Below, in pieces: positions 60,710 to 64,000 of a DNA stretch of 64,000 nt (within the stretch, counting starts at the first letter, position 1; every line of letters begins with the position of its first letter). A model generated the notes under the pieces. It was given only the letters and a program-made list of their open reading frames with translations. It searched no databases and was not told the origin of the DNA. Location of the stretch: positions 1,488,001 through 1,552,000 of the forward strand of contig JAHRBS010000007.1 in NCBI GenBank assembly GCA_024305745.1, given 5' to 3'. The translations under genes and the position numbers were made by a program. Source of the stretch: Polyporus tsugae (taxonomy: Eukaryota > Basidiomycota > Agaricomycetes > Polyporales > Polyporaceae).

Positions 60710-61954
60710 ATGTTCCACCTTCAGTCCGGCTTCTCCAGCTCAGCGCTTCTGGGTTTCGTTGGTGGCGAGAAGAACCTCGCTGCTCTGGAGGCGACCTATG
60801 TCAACGGTCGTCGTCGTGTACCCAGCGCTTTCAACTCTCCCGGTAGCTACCTCGCGGCGACAGGATTCGCCGAGTTGGCTAAGTCGCGCGTCTGGGATGG
60901 CCCACATGCTGGAGTGAGCGTCGACTCCAACGCGCTGACGTCCACCTCCACTCCTTCGAACGGCCCCAAGTTCACTGCAGCGTTCTCGGGTTCGGCTCTT
61001 CCCACCACAGGTCCTATCGCGAAGTCGTTGGCAGACTACTCTAGGAAGCTGGCTATCACCGTTGTAGACGGCCGGGTGACCACACCCTCCGCGGTGACAA
61101 TCGTCGAGCTCCCCGATGCTCCCGAAAGTGAGGTCCACCCCTTCGCAAGGATCAGCGCGCCGGTTATTCTCCCCGTTCTCGCCAGCGGTACCGCTGCAGC
61201 CGCTTGTGGCGTCGTTGGTGATTGGACTGCCCTCGCCATGATTGTTCTCGGGATGGCGAGCAATGGCTTCTCGTCCTACGCACTCCAGGCTGGCGATCTC
61301 ACTTTTACCCGACCCGTCACCACCCCCGGTGCCCCCGCTGGGGACGGGTACCTCGAGTCAGGAAGCGAGATCATTGTTCTGAAGGGATCCGAGGCTGCAG
61401 TCAGCTCCGTCACTCGTGGACGGTTCACGCTTCGCTACCAGAGCGAGAGCTCGCTGCGCACCTTCTCGGCCTGCAGCACCCTCCTGACTCTCCAGTGCAT
61501 CGTCCAGCTGCTCGTCATCCCGCAAGGCACTTATCTCGGCCAGCTCTTCTTCCTCGTCACCATGATCGTTTCCTGGCTTTACAATGCTTACGTCGCGCGC
61601 CAGGAGGCCGCGGTATGGGAGAAGCTTGTTCTCGAGGACCTCCTCAAGGCGCCGACCATGAAGCGCTACAGCCTCGGGACGAGGACGCAGGCGGCTGTGT
61701 TCCTCATGCAGGTACTCAAGCCGGCGAACGTCGAAGAGCAACTCTCCCTCCTCATCCCCAACAACACCCCTGTTTGGAAGACCTGGAGACAGACCGTTGC
61801 TCGTGGTCTGCAAAATTCGACGCCTGACTTCGAAGGCGCGAAGTACGATACCGCTGGATCTTTCACTGCTGACGAGAAGAAGCTGCTCGCTACACTGTTC
61901 AGCGATGCCCAATCCGCGGTGAATGCCTCTGCGAAGTTGAGTGGCAAGTTTTGA
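60710..61954 (+). CDS. Unknown multi-pass membrane protein, first of two tandem paralogues
   Basis: An intronless 414-codon gene preceded by a probable leader intron (60609-60668). The N-terminal 100 residues are soluble and include GFVGGEKNLAALEATYVNGRR and FNSPGSYLAATGFAELAKSRVWDG. Four hydrophobic segments follow at about residues 149-168, 171-192, 252-270 and 275-295, split by a soluble loop (VTTPGAPAGDGYLESGSEIIVLKG). The C-terminal 110 residues are soluble and rich in basic and polar residues (VWEKLVLEDLLKAP.., PNNTPVWKTWRQTVARGLQ). I do not recognise the family. Its start matches the partial gene at 63526 (GFxGG, PGSY, LAxSRxWxG), so it belongs to a tandem family. A TATA-like box and a codon bias rich in C-ending codons suggest good expression. 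Function is unknown. Confidence 0.8.
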   Translation: MFHLQSGFSSSALLGFVGGEKNLAALEATYVNGRRRVPSAFNSPGSYLAATGFAELAKSRVWDGPHAGVSVDSNALTSTSTPSNGPKFTAAFSGSALPTTGPIAKSLADYSRKLAITVVDGRVTTPSAVTIVELPDAPESEVHPFARISAPVILPVLASGTAAAACGVVGDWTALAMIVLGMASNGFSSYALQAGDLTFTRPVTTPGAPAGDGYLESGSEIIVLKGSEAAVSSVTRGRFTLRYQSESSLRTFSACSTLLTLQCIVQLLVIPQGTYLGQLFFLVTMIVSWLYNAYVARQEAAVWEKLVLEDLLKAPTMKRYSLGTRTQAAVFLMQVLKPANVEEQLSLLIPNNTPVWKTWRQTVARGLQNSTPDFEGAKYDTAGSFTADEKKLLATLFSDAQSAVNASAKLSGKF

Positions 61955-63525
61955 TGCCTTCGATTATATCGATCCTAGTATGCATCCCTCCTTGTTCCGC
62001 TGTATCATATTCTTTGTTGGACTGTAAGATTCGCCGTGATTGAACCATGTCACTCGTGTTGTCTATACTCGCCGTTATCTGTATCCCAATCTCTGTATAC
62101 GCCCGCTGCAGCTGGTTGCCTTGATACCCTATATCCTTGACTCTTCCGTCGTTCCTAGTTACGCATAGAATATCCCACTTTTCGGGTCTTACTTCCTCAC
62201 CGCCACGCGCTACCTTTACATGTACTGTATCGTTCTTCGTTCCGTTCCCAGAGCCACCCCATGTCACCTGTTAGTTACTGTGACTGTTAGTAATCGTATT
62301 CTTCATAGTAATGAGCGAAATGTAGTACGAGTCTGCAGACTGCCCCATCTCTCAGGCATAGACACACAATTCTCAAGACGGTCTCGTCTGATCTAAGACC
62401 TGTCCCAATAACAGAACGTCGTCACCGAAAACGTGGTGGGCTTGAGCGGGCTGCTAGTCGAATTCGAACATCGTATTGCGATACTGAGCGATGCAGTGGA
62501 TGCGACCGCCAGTGCCTCGGGATGCTAGCAAACGTGGGACTACAGGACACTGCAGATCGAACCGTTCTATGGAACATCTCGCATTCCCTCTGGGTCGGAC
62601 TCAGCCAGTGTCATTGCAGCTATGTACTAAGTGGGCACAGGGTACTGCTTCGACTACGCGGCGTGTATCGCCATGGAATGGCGGTAGAACAACACCCTCT
62701 TCCCTGGGCCAAACAAGTACCATCTTACCACACTCAGTGAAAGTGAAGGGTCCCAATCCTAAGTTATGAGTCTCTGCCTGGGTCGACGTCTCCGCTGAAA
62801 CAAGGTCGACGGCCTGTACAAGGCCCGGTTTCGTTGAACGTGTACTCGGACTGAGGCGATCCAAGGGTAACGCACCTGTCCGGGGCTTCTGGGCAAGGTA
62901 ATGCAAGGCCCTACTAAAGCCTAAGGAACGCTACTTGCTGTGCACAAGTTCTCTGGCTTCTCAGCAACGTCCATTCGAGTCCACCGTGCCGCCGCGCACG
63001 GGGTTCCGACAAGAAGTAGCAGCGGGCGCCAGTTGGTGCCGCCCATGTGGTTTCGGCTAAAACAAAAAGCGCTCGTGGGCGCTGTGGGCGTTTTTCCCCC
63101 GTGGGCAACCACACCACAGCAGCACTAGTAGTAGTACTGGTCATCGGAAGGTTCGAAGTTCGCGCTCAACACCGCCGATGTGGATGTGCGCAGGCGTGGC
63201 GCCCTCAGCGATCCACCTGACTGCAGTGAGGCAATTTCTCTATCTTGCAGTAAATTGATGTTGAATTCCATTGATACCACTGGCAGTACTGCATGTCGAC
63301 CTTCTCGGGTTCGAAGGATCCCAAGTCGCTGTGTCGCGCCCATTTCTGGTTCACGATACTCGTAGAAGCCCTGACATGAGGCTGCCGGCGCAATCGATGC
63401 TCGTCCGCTCTTCAAAATCGAAGACGCTAGGACCTTTCGCCACGTCCTAGCACACCCCACATCCCACTAGTGGCTCTCCGCTCTCAAGCACTCCATCGAC
63501 ACTTTCGCGTCCTCTCTCTCCCCAC
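61955..63525. other. Spacer between tandem membrane-protein paralogues
   Basis: About 1.6 kb without a recognised gene. Short open frames on both strands show no family resemblance. The last 300 bp are presumably the promoter of the second paralogue; no obvious TATA box was found. Confidence 0.45.
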
Positions 63526-64000
63526 ATGCCTGTCATACCCACAGATCACATCCCCCTCCGGACCTCCAACCTCAACCTCGACATCTCCGGAGTGGCCGGT
63601 TTCTTCGGGGGAGACGTCGCCGTGTCCGCCATGGGCACGGTGAACATCTACCAGGGCAGGAAGTGGTTGGGCTGGTATAACATGCCCGGCAGTTACGAGA
63701 TCGCCAAACGGTACGGTCGGCTTGCCCGATCGCGCCTCTGGAGCGGTCTCTACCCAGGCCGCGGCGGCGAACCTGCCGTGCTCTTCGAGCTCGATGGGAC
63801 AGAAGGTCCCCGATATCGAGGTGTGTACTCGGGCACGCTCATGGCGAAGACGGGTCACATCGCGCGACTCGTGGTATCGGAGAGCAAGGACCTTCCTGAG
63901 GAGGTTTGGGAGGAGCCGGAGGATGCTCGCACAACCTCGCCCGTTCCCGTTACGGTCATCAATCTGCATCACATCCCCGACAAGGAGATTCGCCCTCAGC
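63526..64000 (+). CDS. Unknown membrane-protein-family paralogue, 3' partial
   Basis: An open frame from ATG 63526 (MPVIPTDHIPLRTSNLNLD) runs through the window end without a stop or a clear intron. Its start shares with the gene at 60710 the pattern GFFGGDVAV.., QGRKW.., MPGSYEIAKRYGRLARSRLWSG, matching GFVGG.., NGRR.., SPGSYLAATGFAELAKSRVWDG. The same amino acids lie in the same order at similar spacing. It continues EPAVLFELDGTEGPRYRGVYSGTL and an acidic DLPEEVWEEPEDA stretch that differs from the first copy. No membrane segment is reached before the window end. Family and function are unknown. It appears to be a divergent tandem duplicate; the C-terminal half must be checked in the next window. 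Confidence 0.75.
   Translation, partial: MPVIPTDHIPLRTSNLNLDISGVAGFFGGDVAVSAMGTVNIYQGRKWLGWYNMPGSYEIAKRYGRLARSRLWSGLYPGRGGEPAVLFELDGTEGPRYRGVYSGTLMAKTGHIARLVVSESKDLPEEVWEEPEDARTTSPVPVTVINLHHIPDKEIRPQ

Noticed and set aside
58820..63320. GGTTCGAA-like B-box strings suggesting tRNA genes (58821, 59527, 63152, 63308)
   Set aside because: No matching A box, acceptor stem or cloverleaf could be folded around them; two lie in coding or near-coding DNA.

Overview
The window looks like nuclear DNA of a filamentous basidiomycete, most likely an Agaricomycete. The genes are dense and almost all are split by many introns of about 50-65 bp with GT..AG ends. The gene set is fungal: Zn2Cys6 transcription factor, DASH subunit, Skt5-type chitin synthase activator, thermophilic-type old yellow enzyme. 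Intergenic gaps are mostly 0.1-0.6 kb. Most genes are single-copy housekeeping genes. I see no rRNA, tRNA, CRISPR array, biosynthetic gene cluster or viral gene. Species cannot be read from the sequence.

Layout. 1-9.2 kb: 3' end of a DHX35-like DEAH helicase (+), MIC19 (+), a mucin-like single-pass membrane protein (-), and a divergent pair of CEF1/CDC5L (-) and NOC4 (+). 9.2-14.1 kb: a gene-poor stretch, then a Zn2Cys6 regulator (+). 14.6-23.3 kb: Nup37-like nucleoporin (-), a small membrane ORF directly upstream of UMP-CMP kinase (+), a lipid kinase (-), a NIT2 omega-amidase (+) and a Ydj1-type DnaJ (+). 24.3-33.1 kb: old yellow enzyme (-), Rho GTPase (+), PBN1/PIG-X (-), 6-phosphofructo-2-kinase/fructose-2,6-bisphosphatase (+), a putative short terminal-inverted-repeat element, and DASH subunit DUO1 (+). 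33.1-48 kb: a poorly explained 1.9-kb gap, an unknown acidic/basic protein (-), PNKP DNA-end repair enzyme (+), PITH-domain protein (-), Skt5/Chs4-like activator (-), PHD-JmjC demethylase (-) and phosphoglycerate kinase (-). 48-64 kb: an RGG-rich protein (+), SDA1 (+), GAL7-type uridylyltransferase (-), DDX41-type DEAD helicase (+), malate dehydrogenase (-), NUDIX ADP-ribose pyrophosphatase (+), and two tandem copies of an unknown membrane-protein family, the second cut by the window end.

Recurring roles are pre-mRNA splicing (DHX35, CEF1, DDX41), ribosome biogenesis (NOC4, SDA1), central carbon metabolism (PFK-2/FBPase-2, PGK, MDH, GAL7), and wall, polarity or GPI functions (Rho, Skt5, PBN1). 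Many genes form head-to-head pairs with short shared promoters.

The most interesting signals are: a closely spaced two-ORF arrangement ahead of UMP-CMP kinase; two consecutive micro-exons of 8 and 16 nt encoding the substrate loop of malate dehydrogenase; a GC-AG intron plus a 7-nt first coding exon in PNKP; Met-Met starts in NIT2 and the NUDIX gene that would add presequence-like N-termini; a TCCGAGTC motif recurring in many promoters, with a 5-unit array next to PNKP; and the tandem unknown membrane proteins. Exon structures were read by eye from splice sites and protein-family continuity, and no alignment was run.
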